Shown: positions 16,238 to 25,895, counted from the stretch's first letter. The stretch: DNA of 64,000 nucleotides from Roseomonas populi (GCF_024594815.1 NZ_JANJOU010000029.1:18965-82964), one strand, 5' to 3'. The notes: generated from the sequence alone by a model not told the origin. Numbers and translations are program-made.

Positions 16238-18154
16238 ATGTGTGGTGTGGTAGGGATCTTCCAGCCGGCCCTCGGGACCCCGGACCTCGGGCCGGTCCGG
16301 CGCATGGCGGAGGCAGTGCGGCATCGCGGCCCGGACGGAGACGGCTTCCATGCCGAGCCGGGGGTCGCGCTCGGGCACCGGCGCCTGGCGATCGTGGACC
16401 TGGCCGGCGGCGCGCAGCCGATGACCACGCCCGACGGCGCGCTGGTGATCTCCTTCAACGGCGAGATCTACAACCACGCCGAGCTGCGCCTCGAGCTGGA
16501 GGCGCTGGGGCACCGCTTCGTCACCCGTTCCGACACGGAAGCCATCCTGCACGGATGGCGGCAATGGGGCGTGGGCTGCCTCGAGCGCCTGAACGGCATG
16601 TTCGCCTTCGCCTTGTGGGACCGGGACGGCGGGCAGCTCTTCCTGGCGCGCGACCGCCTGGGCGAGAAGCCGATGCACTACGCGGCGCTGCCGGACGGCA
16701 GCATCGCCTTCGCCTCGGAGATCGCGGGGCTGCTGGCGCTCCCCTCCCTGTCCCGGCGCCTGGACCCGGCGGCGATCGACGACTTCCTCGCGCTCGGCTA
16801 CGTGCCGGACCCGCACACGATCCACGCCGCGATCCGGCGCCTGCCGGCGGCCCATTTCATCCGCATGGAAAGGGGCGAGTCACGGCTCCCGCCGCCCCGG
16901 CGCTACTGGCAGCCGCCGCAGTCCGTCGTGCCGCCCCACGGAACGCCGGCGGAGGAGCTGGCGACACGGCTGCAGGATTCGGTTCGGATCCGGCTCATGT
17001 CGGACGTTCCACTGGGGTGCTTCCTGTCCGGCGGCCTTGATTCCAGTGCGATCGCCGTCGCCTCGGCACGCGCCGGGCAGCCGCTGGACAGCTTCACCAT
17101 CGGCTTCGCCGGCGCGGAGGACGAGCGCCCGGCCGCGGCCTCCCTGGCGCGGCTGCTCGGCGGCACGCACCGTGCCCAGGCCGCCTCGGGCGACCTGCTG
17201 GAGGATGCGCGGCGGCAGGCCGCCCTCTTCGGCGAGCCCTTCGGGGACGCCTCCTCCGTGCCGACCCTGGCCGTGTGCCGCCTGGCGCGCCGCCATGTCA
17301 CCGTGGCGCTCTCGGGCGATGGCGGGGACGAGGTCTTCGCCGGGTATCGCCGCTACCGCTGGCACGGGCTGGCCGAAGCGGTGCGGCGCCTCATGCCCTC
17401 GCGGATCCGCCGCCCGCTGATCGGCTCGCTCGCGCGCGCCTATCCCAAGCTGGACCGGGCGCCGCGCTGGCTGCGCGCCAAGCACACGCTGACGGAGATC
17501 AGCCTCGACAGCGCGCTCGGCTACTACAACACGGTCTGCCGCATCGGGCAGGAGCGGCGGCGGGGCCTGTACTCCCCGGCGATGCGGGGCGCGGTGGAAG
17601 GGCACGACCCGGCGGCGCGCTTCGGTGCGCTGATGGAGGAGTGCGACCCGGACCAGCCGCTGCTGCAGGCCCAGTACGCGGACCTGCACACCTACCTGCC
17701 CGGCGACATCCTGACGAAGGTGGACCGCACGAGCATGGCGGTTTCGCTGGAGGTGCGGCCGCCGCTGCTCGACCACACGCTGGTGGAATGGGGCCTGGCC
17801 TTGCCGGCCCCGCTCAAGCTCCGCCAGGGGGCCGGGAAGCGCGTGCTGCGGGAGGCCGTTCAGGGCCTGCGGCCCGGTGCCGTGCCGAACCGGCGCAAGC
17901 AGGGCTTCGCCGCGCCGATGGGCGCGGCGTTGCGGGCGCAGATGCCGCAGCTGCGGGCGCGATTGCTCGGCCCGGCCATGCTCGACAGCGGGCTGTTCGA
18001 TGCCGCCGCGCTGGCGCGGCTGGCTGACCAGCACGCCGATGGCCGCTTCGACCACGCCCAGGCCCTCTGGCAGCTGCTGGTGCTGGAAGGCTTCCTCGCG
18101 GGCGCCGCGGCCGGGGAGCGAGCCGTGCCCGACGCGGCGGTGCTAGCACCATGA
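16238..18154 (+). CDS. Asparagine-synthase-like amidotransferase, XrtA/PEP-CTERM type
   Basis: 638 residues. The Ntn glutaminase domain starts MCGVVGIF with the catalytic Cys2, and has RHRGPDGDG and SFNGEIYNH. The synthetase domain has the ATP-pyrophosphatase loop FLSGGLDSSAIA (about 263-274). This arrangement is that of AsnB and of the amidotransferase 1 family conserved in exosortase-A loci. In this context it probably amidates a sugar acid or other carboxylate of the polysaccharide rather than making asparagine. It overlaps the flippase gene by ATGA. The substrate is inferred from context only. Confidence 0.88.
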   Translation: MCGVVGIFQPALGTPDLGPVRRMAEAVRHRGPDGDGFHAEPGVALGHRRLAIVDLAGGAQPMTTPDGALVISFNGEIYNHAELRLELEALGHRFVTRSDTEAILHGWRQWGVGCLERLNGMFAFALWDRDGGQLFLARDRLGEKPMHYAALPDGSIAFASEIAGLLALPSLSRRLDPAAIDDFLALGYVPDPHTIHAAIRRLPAAHFIRMERGESRLPPPRRYWQPPQSVVPPHGTPAEELATRLQDSVRIRLMSDVPLGCFLSGGLDSSAIAVASARAGQPLDSFTIGFAGAEDERPAAASLARLLGGTHRAQAASGDLLEDARRQAALFGEPFGDASSVPTLAVCRLARRHVTVALSGDGGDEVFAGYRRYRWHGLAEAVRRLMPSRIRRPLIGSLARAYPKLDRAPRWLRAKHTLTEISLDSALGYYNTVCRIGQERRRGLYSPAMRGAVEGHDPAARFGALMEECDPDQPLLQAQYADLHTYLPGDILTKVDRTSMAVSLEVRPPLLDHTLVEWGLALPAPLKLRQGAGKRVLREAVQGLRPGAVPNRRKQGFAAPMGAALRAQMPQLRARLLGPAMLDSGLFDAAALARLADQHADGRFDHAQALWQLLVLEGFLAGAAAGERAVPDAAVLAP

Positions 18155-19698
18155 GGAATGGCGGGGGACCCGCGCGTGGCGGCATCCTCGCGGCCACCGC
18201 GCGCGGGGCGGGCTGGGTAATGGCCTGGCGCATGATGACGCGGCTGCTAGGCCTGGTCAGCACGCTGATCCTCGTCCGCCTGCTGCCGCCCGGCGACTTC
18301 GGGCTCGTCGCCCTGGCAACGGCTTTCGCCCTGGCGCTGGATGTTTGCGTCTCCATCGGGGTGGAGGACCAGATCGTCCGCTCCCACGATCCGCGGCCGG
18401 CACTCTACGACACCGCCTTCACGCTGAACCTGCTGCGCTGCCTGCTCCTCGCGGTGCTGATCGCGGTGGCGGCCTGGCCGGCGGCCGGCTTCTTCGGAGA
18501 GCCGCGGCTGGCACCGGTGCTGCTCGCCCTCTCCGTCTCGGCGGCCGCGACGGGGCTGACGAATGTCGGCATCGCGGATTTCCGCCGGCACCTGAGCTTC
18601 GAGAAGGAGTTCCAGCTCCAGTTCCTGCCGCGCGTCGCCGGCATCGTGGTGACGGTGGTCGGGGCGTGGCTCCTGGCCAGCCACTGGGCGCTGGTGCTGG
18701 GCATCCTCGTCAACCGGCTCGGCCTCGTGGTGGCGAGCCACCTGCTGCACCCGTACCGGCCGCGCCTCTCCCTGACGGCGTGGCGGGAGCTGGCGGGCGT
18801 CTCGGTGTGGAGCTGGGCGAACAGCCTGGCCACGGTGGTACGCGACCGCGCGGACAGCCTTGTCATCGGCCGCGTCCTCGGCCCCACCCGGCTGGGCGTC
18901 TACGCGGCGGGGGCGGAGGTGGCGGTGCTGCCGACCACCGAGATGGTGGACCCGATCTGCCGCGCCTGCATGCCCGGCTTCGCCGCGGCCCTGCGCCACG
19001 GCGACCCGGTGGTGCTGGAGGATGCCTATCTCCGCATCGTCGCCCTCACGGCCCTGCTCACCATCCCCGCGGGCTTCGGCATCTCCCTCGTCGCCGGGCC
19101 GGTGGTGGCGCTGGCCTTCGGGCCGGCATGGATCGAGGCGGTGCCGGTGATCCAGATCCTCGGTGTCGCCTGCACGCTGACGCTGTTCGGCGGCATCAGC
19201 GCGGCGATGCTGAACGCGCGGGCCGCCCTGCGCACGCTGCTCGGCATCACCGTGGCCGCGGCCGCCGTGCGGGTGGTGCTGCTGGTCCTGCTGACGCGAT
19301 CCCACGGCCTTTTCGGCGCCGGGATGGCCGTCGGCCTCGCGGTCGTGGCGGAGCATCTTCTTCTCGTCGGCTCCGGCCTGCGCGCCCTTCGGATCCCGCC
19401 CCTGCGCTTCCTGGCCCAGTTGCGGCGGCCGGCACTCGCCACTGCCACGATGGCCGTCGCGCTCTGGTGGGTCGGGCTCGGCTGGGCTCCCCCTCCGCCG
19501 TCCGCGGCGGCGGCGGTTCCGCTTCTCCTGGCCGGCGCCGGGCTTGGGGCAGGGATCTTCGTCGCCGTGCTCACGACGAGCTGGCTTGCCGCGGGAAGGC
19601 CGGCGGGCGCGGAGGCGGACATGGCCGCCCTGGTCCGCCGCATCGTCGGGCGCTTCGCGGCCCTGCGCGGGCGATCCCCGCTGCCGCGGGAGAGCTGA
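18151..19698 (+). CDS. Wzx-like oligosaccharide flippase (MOP superfamily)
   Basis: 515 residues, 12-14 hydrophobic segments, with a polysaccharide-transport N-terminus (MAWRMMTRLLGLVSTLILVRLLPPGDFGL) typical of RfbX/Wzx proteins. It would flip lipid-linked repeat units from the cytosolic to the periplasmic face of the inner membrane for polymerisation by the ligase/Wzy-like protein at 5676. It sits between the amidotransferase (4-base overlap) and a GT2-like gene (1-base gap), so it is co-transcribed with both. The C-terminal 30 residues are basic and probably cytosolic. Confidence 0.88.
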   Translation: MRNGGGPARGGILAATARGAGWVMAWRMMTRLLGLVSTLILVRLLPPGDFGLVALATAFALALDVCVSIGVEDQIVRSHDPRPALYDTAFTLNLLRCLLLAVLIAVAAWPAAGFFGEPRLAPVLLALSVSAAATGLTNVGIADFRRHLSFEKEFQLQFLPRVAGIVVTVVGAWLLASHWALVLGILVNRLGLVVASHLLHPYRPRLSLTAWRELAGVSVWSWANSLATVVRDRADSLVIGRVLGPTRLGVYAAGAEVAVLPTTEMVDPICRACMPGFAAALRHGDPVVLEDAYLRIVALTALLTIPAGFGISLVAGPVVALAFGPAWIEAVPVIQILGVACTLTLFGGISAAMLNARAALRTLLGITVAAAAVRVVLLVLLTRSHGLFGAGMAVGLAVVAEHLLLVGSGLRALRIPPLRFLAQLRRPALATATMAVALWWVGLGWAPPPPSAAAAVPLLLAGAGLGAGIFVAVLTTSWLAAGRPAGAEADMAALVRRIVGRFAALRGRSPLPRES

Positions 19699-19699
19699 C

Positions 19700-20683
19700 A
19701 TGGACATGCCGGTGCCGCGACCGGAAACGCCGCCGGCCAGGCTGGACCGGGGCAGGGCCGAATGGGCGGCGGCCGTGTTCGGCCGGAACGAGGCGGCCTT
19801 CATCGCCGGCTGCATCCGCGCCCTGGCCAGGGCGGGGGAGGGAAGGGACCTGCACGTGACGGTGCTGCTGAACGGCACCACCGACGCTTCCGCCGCGCTG
19901 GCCTCCGCGGCGCTGCACGAGGCCGGGCTGCGCGGCCGGGTGTTCCTCATCCCCCAGGCCGACAAGGCCAATGCGCTGAACCAGTTCATCCACGCGCTGC
20001 GGCCGCGCGCGGAAACCGGATTTTTCGTGGATGCCTACGCCGTGGTGGAGCCGGACGCCTTGTACCGTCTGGCGGCCGGCCTGCGGGAGCATCCGAAGGC
20101 CCAAGCAGCCGCGGCCGTGCCGAGCACGGGCCGCAGCGCCGCCGCGTTGCGCCGCCGGATGCGGGTGGAGCCGGGACTGCACGGGTCGCTCTTCGCCCTG
20201 CGCGGCGGGTTCCTGGACCGGATCGCGGCGGCGGGGCTGCGGCTGCCGCTCGGGTTCTACCGGGGCGACGGACTGATCGGCTCCCTGGTGATGCACGACC
20301 TGGATGCGGCGCGCGGCGGCTGGCGGCCCGAGCGCCTCCTGGTGGAGGAGCGCGCGACCTGGTCTGCGCCGCGGCTGAACCCACTGCGCTGGCAGGATGC
20401 GCGGCGGCACTGGCACCGGCTGATCCAGCAGGGGCGCGGCCGCCTGCAATGGGCGGCACTGCGGGATACGCTCTACGCGGCGGATGGCGCGGCCGGCGGC
20501 TTCGGCGCGATGCCCCACAACGCCGATCGCCAGGTGCTGGAATGGATCGCGCGCGCCCCGGCCGTGCGGGAGCCGCGGCCCTGGCGCGATCCCTTCGCGG
20601 CGCTGGCGCTGCGCCGGATGCGCCGCGCCCCGCCCTGGGGCGACCTCATGCCGCACCTCGTCTCGGACACGGAGGCCGCATGA
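19700..20683 (+). CDS. GT2-like glycosyltransferase
   Basis: 327 residues, ATG one base after the flippase stop. Features suggest a GT-A fold: AAVFGRNEAAFIAGCIRAL, VTVLLNGTTDAS, then FLIPQADKANALNQFI and FFVDAYAVVEPDAL. The last is where GT2 enzymes have a DxD metal site; here it reads VDAYAVVEPD, so the motif is weaker than in the locus's other GT2s. Probably a family 2 transferase acting on the polysaccharide. A longer in-frame opening begins at 19544 inside the flippase gene and is not used. Confidence 0.7.
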   Translation: MDMPVPRPETPPARLDRGRAEWAAAVFGRNEAAFIAGCIRALARAGEGRDLHVTVLLNGTTDASAALASAALHEAGLRGRVFLIPQADKANALNQFIHALRPRAETGFFVDAYAVVEPDALYRLAAGLREHPKAQAAAAVPSTGRSAAALRRRMRVEPGLHGSLFALRGGFLDRIAAAGLRLPLGFYRGDGLIGSLVMHDLDAARGGWRPERLLVEERATWSAPRLNPLRWQDARRHWHRLIQQGRGRLQWAALRDTLYAADGAAGGFGAMPHNADRQVLEWIARAPAVREPRPWRDPFAALALRRMRRAPPWGDLMPHLVSDTEAA

Positions 20684-20691
20684 GCGCGCGC

Positions 20692-21732
20692 TCAGACCTT
20701 CAAAAGGCGCCGCAACCCGGCCGCGAGGCCGAGCGGCGACAGGACCGGCACGCGTTCCGACCAGACCAGCCGCCCGGCGCCGTTCGCCAGGCTGCGCTTG
20801 TACTGCGCGTCCCCGGCCAGGAAGTCGTAGACGGCGTCGCCCGCCTCCAGCGCGCGCTCCACCGCCATCGCGTGGCAGGTCAGCCCGGGCTTCTCGGGGG
20901 ATCCCGCCTCCGTCGGCGCCAGCCCGCTCTGATAGGCCGAGACGCGGCCGCCGAGGCGGAAGTTGTAGAGGTAGCCCACCTCCGCCCCGCCCGCGGTCAC
21001 GCGCAGCATGTCCAGCTCGTCCCGCACGGCGGCGGCCGCGATCAGGGCGCGGTGGAAGCGCAGCAGGAAGGGCGTGGCGAAGGCGCCGGGCCTGCCGCGG
21101 GCCTTCCACGTCCTCTCGTGCAGCTCGCGGAGCCGCTCGAACCATTGCAGCGCCTGGCCGGCATCCTCCGCGCGCTCCAGCCGCAGCGGGCCGCGCCTCT
21201 CGAAGGCGCGGGCGGAGCGGCGCAGCTGCTGGCGCGTGTTGGCGCTCCGCGTCGCGAGGTATCCGCCGCCGCTGGCCCTGACGGCCGCGAGATCCAGCAG
21301 GGGCGCGGGGCGTTCCTGCCACCGCAACACGGTGCCCCCGGCCGCTTCGGCCAGCGCCGCCTCCGTGCCGGCGAGGACGAGACGCCGCGCGCCGGAGACC
21401 GCCCAGGCGGCGCGGAGCAGGGCGGCCCCGGTGCCCTCCGGGGCCTGCGCCGCCACCAGCGGCGCGTTGTGCTCGATAAAGGGCGCGTCGAGCGCGGGAT
21501 CGCCGCTCTCGGCGAGGTGGAGGCGGCCGCGGCGGCGGTTGAACAGCGCCAGCGCGACATCCCGACCATCCTGCCGGCCCCGCAGCAGGACGGGATCGTC
21601 GTAGCGCTCCTCCGCCAGGCACCCCACCCAGCTCCAGGACTGGAAGAAGGAGCACGCCGCCTCCGCCTCCAGGGCGCGCCAGTCCGCCCCCAGCTGGGCG
21701 AGGTCGCGCACGGGATGGGCGGTGATCTGCAC
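20692..21732 (-). CDS. FemAB/CelD-type GNAT acyltransferase
   Basis: 346 residues from a GTG at 21732; the frame stays open to 21786, but the extra 18 residues would run up to the start of the divergent gene. Features of the CelD/BcsL-FemAB group: SFFQSWSWVG near the start, SANTRQQLRRSARAFERRGPL, then the C-terminal GNAT core with VGYLYNFRLGGRVSAYQSGL and VYDFLAGDAQYKRSL (the D-F-L-x-G-D-x-x-Y-K motif). Such proteins are regular members of exosortase-A loci and are thought to N- or O-acylate sugars. It is the only reverse gene in this stretch. Substrate unknown. Confidence 0.78.
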   Translation of the reverse strand: MQITAHPVRDLAQLGADWRALEAEAACSFFQSWSWVGCLAEERYDDPVLLRGRQDGRDVALALFNRRRGRLHLAESGDPALDAPFIEHNAPLVAAQAPEGTGAALLRAAWAVSGARRLVLAGTEAALAEAAGGTVLRWQERPAPLLDLAAVRASGGGYLATRSANTRQQLRRSARAFERRGPLRLERAEDAGQALQWFERLRELHERTWKARGRPGAFATPFLLRFHRALIAAAAVRDELDMLRVTAGGAEVGYLYNFRLGGRVSAYQSGLAPTEAGSPEKPGLTCHAMAVERALEAGDAVYDFLAGDAQYKRSLANGAGRLVWSERVPVLSPLGLAAGLRRLLKV

Positions 21733-21785
21733 GGGGGCGATCCTGCCCCGCCAGGGGCCGGCCGCACAATGTGGGGGGCACGGCA

Positions 21786-24035
21786 ATGAAGGGCCCGTCG
21801 CGCCGCGTGCTGCACGTGCTGAAGTACTACCGCCCCTCCTTCACCGGCGAGGGCGTGTTCCTGGAGCGATGCAGCGCCGTGATGCAGGAGCTGGCGGGGA
21901 CGGTGGAGCACGACCTCCTCGTCACCCACACGCCGCGCCCGGCCGCGCCGGAGGAGGCGGGGTTCTGCTCCACGCTGCGGCGGGTGATCTACCTTAACGC
22001 CGCTCCGGTCTCCACCGTGCGGCACCACGCCAGGCTCGCCCTGTGGTTCCTGCGGAACATCAGGCGCTACGACGCCGTGCATTTCCGCACCCATGCGGAT
22101 TGGTACTTCGTCACCTACCTCCTCACCCGGCTCGCTGGGCGGCGGCTGGTGCTCTCGGCCACGCTGGACGACAGCCTGCCGGTGCTGATCGGCCACTACC
22201 GGCCTGGGCTCCGCCGGCTGGCGGCGGCGGGGTTCCGCCTGTTCCACGCCTATGTCGGCATCAGCCCCCGCCTGCACGAGCAGAGCCGCTCCGTCGCAGC
22301 CGAGCCGGAGCGCTGCCACCTTATCCCCTGCGGCGTCACCGTGCCGCGGGCGGCGCCCCGGACGCGGGAGCGCGTGCGCCGATCCCTCGGCGCCGGGCCG
22401 AACGACCCCGTGCTGCTCTTCGTCGGCGGCCTCTGCGCCCGCAAGGACCCGCTCTTCCTCATCGAGGCCATGCCCGAGGTGCTGGCGCGGCATCCCGGGG
22501 CACGGCTCGTCCTCGTCGGGCCGCCGCTGGAGCCGGACTACGTGCGCGGGCTGGAGAGGGCGGTCGCCGCGGCGGGGATCGGCGAGGCCGTGGTCTTCGC
22601 GGGGGAGCAGCTGGATCCGCATCCCTGGTTTGAGGCGGCCGACCTGCTCGTCTTCGCCTCCCGGCTGGAGGGATTCGGGACGGTGGTGCCGGAGGCGATG
22701 GCGCACGGGCTGCCCGTGGTCGCGCGCCGGCTGGCCGGGGTGAACGAGAGCTTCGTCCTGGAGGGAGAGACCGGCTTCCTGTTCGAGGACCGCGCCGGCT
22801 ACCTGGGCGCCGTCCTGCGCCTGGCGGGAGACGCTTCGCTGCGGCGCCAACTGGGCGCAGCGGGGAAGGCGCTCTGCGCGCGGCAGTTCGGCATGCGGCA
22901 GGTGGCGGCGCGCTACCTCGGCATCTATGGCCTCGCGGAGCCGGGCGAGGCGTCGCCCGAAGGGCCGGAGAGCGGGCTCGGCTGCACCGCCTCCATCACC
23001 GACAGCCGCTTCCACGCCCTCGCCGATACGATCGGCACCGGCCCGCAGGACGCCCCGGTCCTGCTGACGATGGTGGATGCGGAGGAGGCCTTCGACTGGT
23101 CCCGGCCCTTCTCCCGCGACGCGACGGATGTCAGCTCCATGCGGAGCCAGCACCTTGCCCACCGCGTCTTCTCCCGCCACGGGGTGGTGCCCGTCTATCT
23201 CGCGGACTATCCCGTGGCGGCGCAGGATGCAGGGCGGGCGCCGCTGCGGGAGCTGTTGCAGGATGGGCTCTGCGACCTTGGCGCGCAGCTCCACCCCTGG
23301 GTCACCCCGCCCTTCACGGAATCAGTTGGCGAAGCCAACAGCTTCGCCCGCAACCTGCCCGCCATGGTGGAACTGGAGAAGGCGCGGCGCCTGACCGGCG
23401 CGCTGGAGGACGCCTTCGGCATCGCGCCCCGGATCTACCGGACCGGGCGCTTCGGGGTCGGCCCGCGCACGGCGGACGTGCTGAAGCAGCTCGGCTACGT
23501 CGCCGACAGCAGCGTCAATCCCTGCTGGCCGACGGCGGCGCAGCGGCACGATCCCAGCGTCTGGATCAACCCGCCCGGCCCCTACTGGGTGGACCGGGAG
23601 CGGACGCTGATGGAGATCCCGGTCTCCGCCGCCCTCGTCGGCCGCCTCGCGCCCCAGGGAGATCGCCTGGCGCCCTACCTCTTCCGGCCCGGGGCGGACC
23701 GGCTGCGCCTCGCCGGCGCCGCGGCCAGGCTGGGCCTGCTGGAGCGCATCCGGCTGAGCCCGGAGGGCATGACGGTGGAGGAGGCGAAGCGGCTGACGCG
23801 CGCCATGCTGGCGCAGGGCCACCGCGTCTTCGCCCTGACCTACCATTCCCCCTCCCTGGAGCCGGGGAACACGCCCTATGTCCGCACGGCGGCGCAGCGG
23901 GACCATTTCCTGGCCTGGCTGGACGAGTACTACGCCTTCTTCCGGGAGGAGCTGGGCGGCCGCAACACCACCTGGCGGGAGGTGCGTTTCGGGGCCGGGG
24001 CGGCGGCCGCGCCCGCGCTGGCGGCGGCTTCGTGA
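21786..24035 (+). CDS. GT4 glycosyltransferase fused to polysaccharide deacetylase-like domain
   Basis: 749 residues, two enzymes in one chain. Residues 1-382 are a GT4 (HVLKYYRPSFTGEGVF, PCGVTVPRAAPRTRERVRRS, VGGLCARKDP, LVFASRLEGFGTVVPEAMAHGLPVV). After a linker of about 40 residues, residues 423-735 form a WalW-like polysaccharide deacetylase domain (LLTMVDAEEAFDWSRPF, LGAQLHPWVTPPF with H503, RIYRTGRFGVGP, LTYHSPSLEPG with H687). The family is metal-dependent; D431, H503 and H687 are candidate metal/catalytic residues. Coupled transfer and N-deacetylation of a HexNAc would explain the fusion. An in-frame GTG at 21771 is possible, but ATG 21786 has the better G-rich Shine-Dalgarno. Confidence 0.85.
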   Translation: MKGPSRRVLHVLKYYRPSFTGEGVFLERCSAVMQELAGTVEHDLLVTHTPRPAAPEEAGFCSTLRRVIYLNAAPVSTVRHHARLALWFLRNIRRYDAVHFRTHADWYFVTYLLTRLAGRRLVLSATLDDSLPVLIGHYRPGLRRLAAAGFRLFHAYVGISPRLHEQSRSVAAEPERCHLIPCGVTVPRAAPRTRERVRRSLGAGPNDPVLLFVGGLCARKDPLFLIEAMPEVLARHPGARLVLVGPPLEPDYVRGLERAVAAAGIGEAVVFAGEQLDPHPWFEAADLLVFASRLEGFGTVVPEAMAHGLPVVARRLAGVNESFVLEGETGFLFEDRAGYLGAVLRLAGDASLRRQLGAAGKALCARQFGMRQVAARYLGIYGLAEPGEASPEGPESGLGCTASITDSRFHALADTIGTGPQDAPVLLTMVDAEEAFDWSRPFSRDATDVSSMRSQHLAHRVFSRHGVVPVYLADYPVAAQDAGRAPLRELLQDGLCDLGAQLHPWVTPPFTESVGEANSFARNLPAMVELEKARRLTGALEDAFGIAPRIYRTGRFGVGPRTADVLKQLGYVADSSVNPCWPTAAQRHDPSVWINPPGPYWVDRERTLMEIPVSAALVGRLAPQGDRLAPYLFRPGADRLRLAGAAARLGLLERIRLSPEGMTVEEAKRLTRAMLAQGHRVFALTYHSPSLEPGNTPYVRTAAQRDHFLAWLDEYYAFFREELGGRNTTWREVRFGAGAAAAPALAAAS

Positions 24036-24790
24036 TGGACGGCACCATCCCGCTCCGCCAGGTGCTCACGACACTGGGCCTGCCGCCGCTGGGGCTTGTC
24101 ATCGCCTGCGTGGCGGCCGGGCTGCTGGCATGGCGTGGCTCGCGGGCTGCTGGCCTCGGCGCGGCGGTCGCCGCGGCTGTGATCCTCCTGCTGGCCACGC
24201 CCGCCGTCTCCGCGCTGCTCATGGCCTCGCTCGAGCGCGAGGTCGACCTGCCCGCGCCACCCCCGCGTGCGGCCCCCGCGGCCATCATCGTCCTCGGCGC
24301 CGAGGTGACGCATGGCCGCCACGGCGCGGCGGTCGGGCCGCTGACGCTGGAACGCCTGCGCGCCGGGGCGGCCCTGCAGCGCCGCACGGGCCTGCCGCTT
24401 CTCGTCACGGGCGGCGTGCTCTCGCCCGGGGATCCGCCCCTCGCTGCCCTGATGGCGCGCAGCCTAGAGGAGGATTTCCGGACGCCCGCGCGCTGGGTGG
24501 AGCCGCGCGCGGCGGATACGCGGGACAACGCCGTGTTCAGCGCCGCCATGCTGCGCGCCGAGGGGATCGGTGCTGCCTTCGTCGTCAGCCACGCCTGGCA
24601 CCTGCCAAGGGCGCTGGAGGCCTTCGGGCGGGCCGGGCTGGAGGTTGTGCCGGAGGCGCCCGACCGGGTTCCTGATCCCCGCTTCGACCTTCCGCACTGG
24701 CTTCCCCGCGTGGACCGGCTGGTCGAGAGCTGGTTCGCGCTGCGGGAATGGGCGGGGAGGCTGGTCTATGCCATCCGCGACGGTAACTGA
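24035..24790 (+). CDS. YdcF/DUF218 family membrane protein
   Basis: 251 residues. Two hydrophobic segments (about 15-35 and 42-60) precede a DUF218/YdcF domain with the family's IIVLGAEV, LERLRAGAALQRRTGLPLLVTGG, RAADTRDNAVFSAAML and VVSHAWHLPRAL motifs. Homologues (SanA, ElyC, YdcF) are inner-membrane proteins affecting envelope and polysaccharide synthesis. The ATG overlaps the previous stop (TGATG); a GTG three bases earlier is an alternative. It is part of the exopolysaccharide operon, with the next gene starting inside its 3' end. Confidence 0.83.
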   Translation: MDGTIPLRQVLTTLGLPPLGLVIACVAAGLLAWRGSRAAGLGAAVAAAVILLLATPAVSALLMASLEREVDLPAPPPRAAPAAIIVLGAEVTHGRHGAAVGPLTLERLRAGAALQRRTGLPLLVTGGVLSPGDPPLAALMARSLEEDFRTPARWVEPRAADTRDNAVFSAAMLRAEGIGAAFVVSHAWHLPRALEAFGRAGLEVVPEAPDRVPDPRFDLPHWLPRVDRLVESWFALREWAGRLVYAIRDGN

Positions 24791-25895
24791 CGTGCCCGTG
24801 GCCGGCGCCGCGGGGGCTGGCGCCCGGTTGGCGCGGCTGGAGGAGCCGCGCCTTCCCGGATGGTGCGACCGCTACCTGGCACCGGCGGGTGGCGATTTCT
24901 TCGCGGGGCGGGGCTGGTACGATACCGTCCTGGCCCATGCCGTGCCGCAGGGCGCCGTGCCGGTCCTGGCCGTTTGCGGGGGGGTGCTCCTGCCCTTGCT
25001 GGGCCAGGGGCGGCAGCTGCGCGCCCTGGCCACGCCCTATACGCTGCGATGGGACCCGCTGCCCGCCCCCGGCATCGGGCAGGCCGGGCTGCGGGAGGCG
25101 GGGCGGGCCCTTGCCGGGCTGCTCCGCGGCCGCCCGCCAACCCGGCTGGAAGCCCTGGACGACGCTTCCCCCGCGATGGACGGGATCACCGGCGGGCTCC
25201 GCGCCGGAGGGCTGTCGCTGGACCGGTACCTGCACTTCGGCAACTGGTGGCAGCCCCTGCAGCCCGGGGCGGGTTGGATGGCCTATCTCGCCGAACGCCC
25301 ATCGGCGCTTCGCACGACCGTCGCGCGCAAGTTGGCCCGCACGGCGCGTGAGTCGCGCTTCACCCTCGTGACGGCGCCGGGGGCGGCGCTGGAAGGTGCG
25401 ATCGACGCCTACCACGCGGTGCGGGAGCGCAGCTGGAAACCGCCCGAGCCCGCGCCGGCCTTCGACGCGGCCCTGATGCGGGCCGCCGCGGCGGCCGGTG
25501 CCCTGCGCATGGGCGTGCTGCACCGGGCAAGCGATGGCCGGCCCCTGGCCGCGCAGTACTGGGTCGTCACGGGAAGCTGCGGCTTCCTCCTCAAGCTCTC
25601 GCATGACGAGGCGGAGCGGGCAGCGTCGCCCGGCACCTCCCTGACCGCGATGATGATCCGCCACATGATCGAGGAGGACGGCGTCACCGGCCTCGACTTC
25701 GGCCGCGGCGACGATCCCTACAAGCGGCTCTGGGTCGCGGATCGCCGGCAGCGGTTCGGGCTGATGGTCACCGACCCCTGGCACCCCGCGGGGATGCTGG
25801 AGCTGGCGCGCCAGATCGCCAGGCGGGGGCGGCGGCAGGCGATGAGCTGGCGGCAGGCGGCGCCTGCCGGAGAGGCGCGGGAGGGAGACGCATGA
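24768..25895 (+). CDS. FemAB/CelD-type GNAT acyltransferase
   Basis: 375 residues from ATG 24768, with GGGAGG seven bases upstream; it overlaps the DUF218 gene by 23 bases. The C-terminal GNAT domain has RPLAAQYWVVTGSCGFLLKL and the group signature GLDFGRGDDPYKRLW near residue 310. The N-terminal half is a degenerate GNAT domain. This is the second such protein in the locus, probably acylating a different amino sugar from the one at 20692. It is translationally coupled to the GT4 downstream (ATGA). Acyl donor and acceptor unknown. Confidence 0.78.
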   Translation: MPSATVTDVPVAGAAGAGARLARLEEPRLPGWCDRYLAPAGGDFFAGRGWYDTVLAHAVPQGAVPVLAVCGGVLLPLLGQGRQLRALATPYTLRWDPLPAPGIGQAGLREAGRALAGLLRGRPPTRLEALDDASPAMDGITGGLRAGGLSLDRYLHFGNWWQPLQPGAGWMAYLAERPSALRTTVARKLARTARESRFTLVTAPGAALEGAIDAYHAVRERSWKPPEPAPAFDAALMRAAAAAGALRMGVLHRASDGRPLAAQYWVVTGSCGFLLKLSHDEAERAASPGTSLTAMMIRHMIEEDGVTGLDFGRGDDPYKRLWVADRRQRFGLMVTDPWHPAGMLELARQIARRGRRQAMSWRQAAPAGEAREGDA

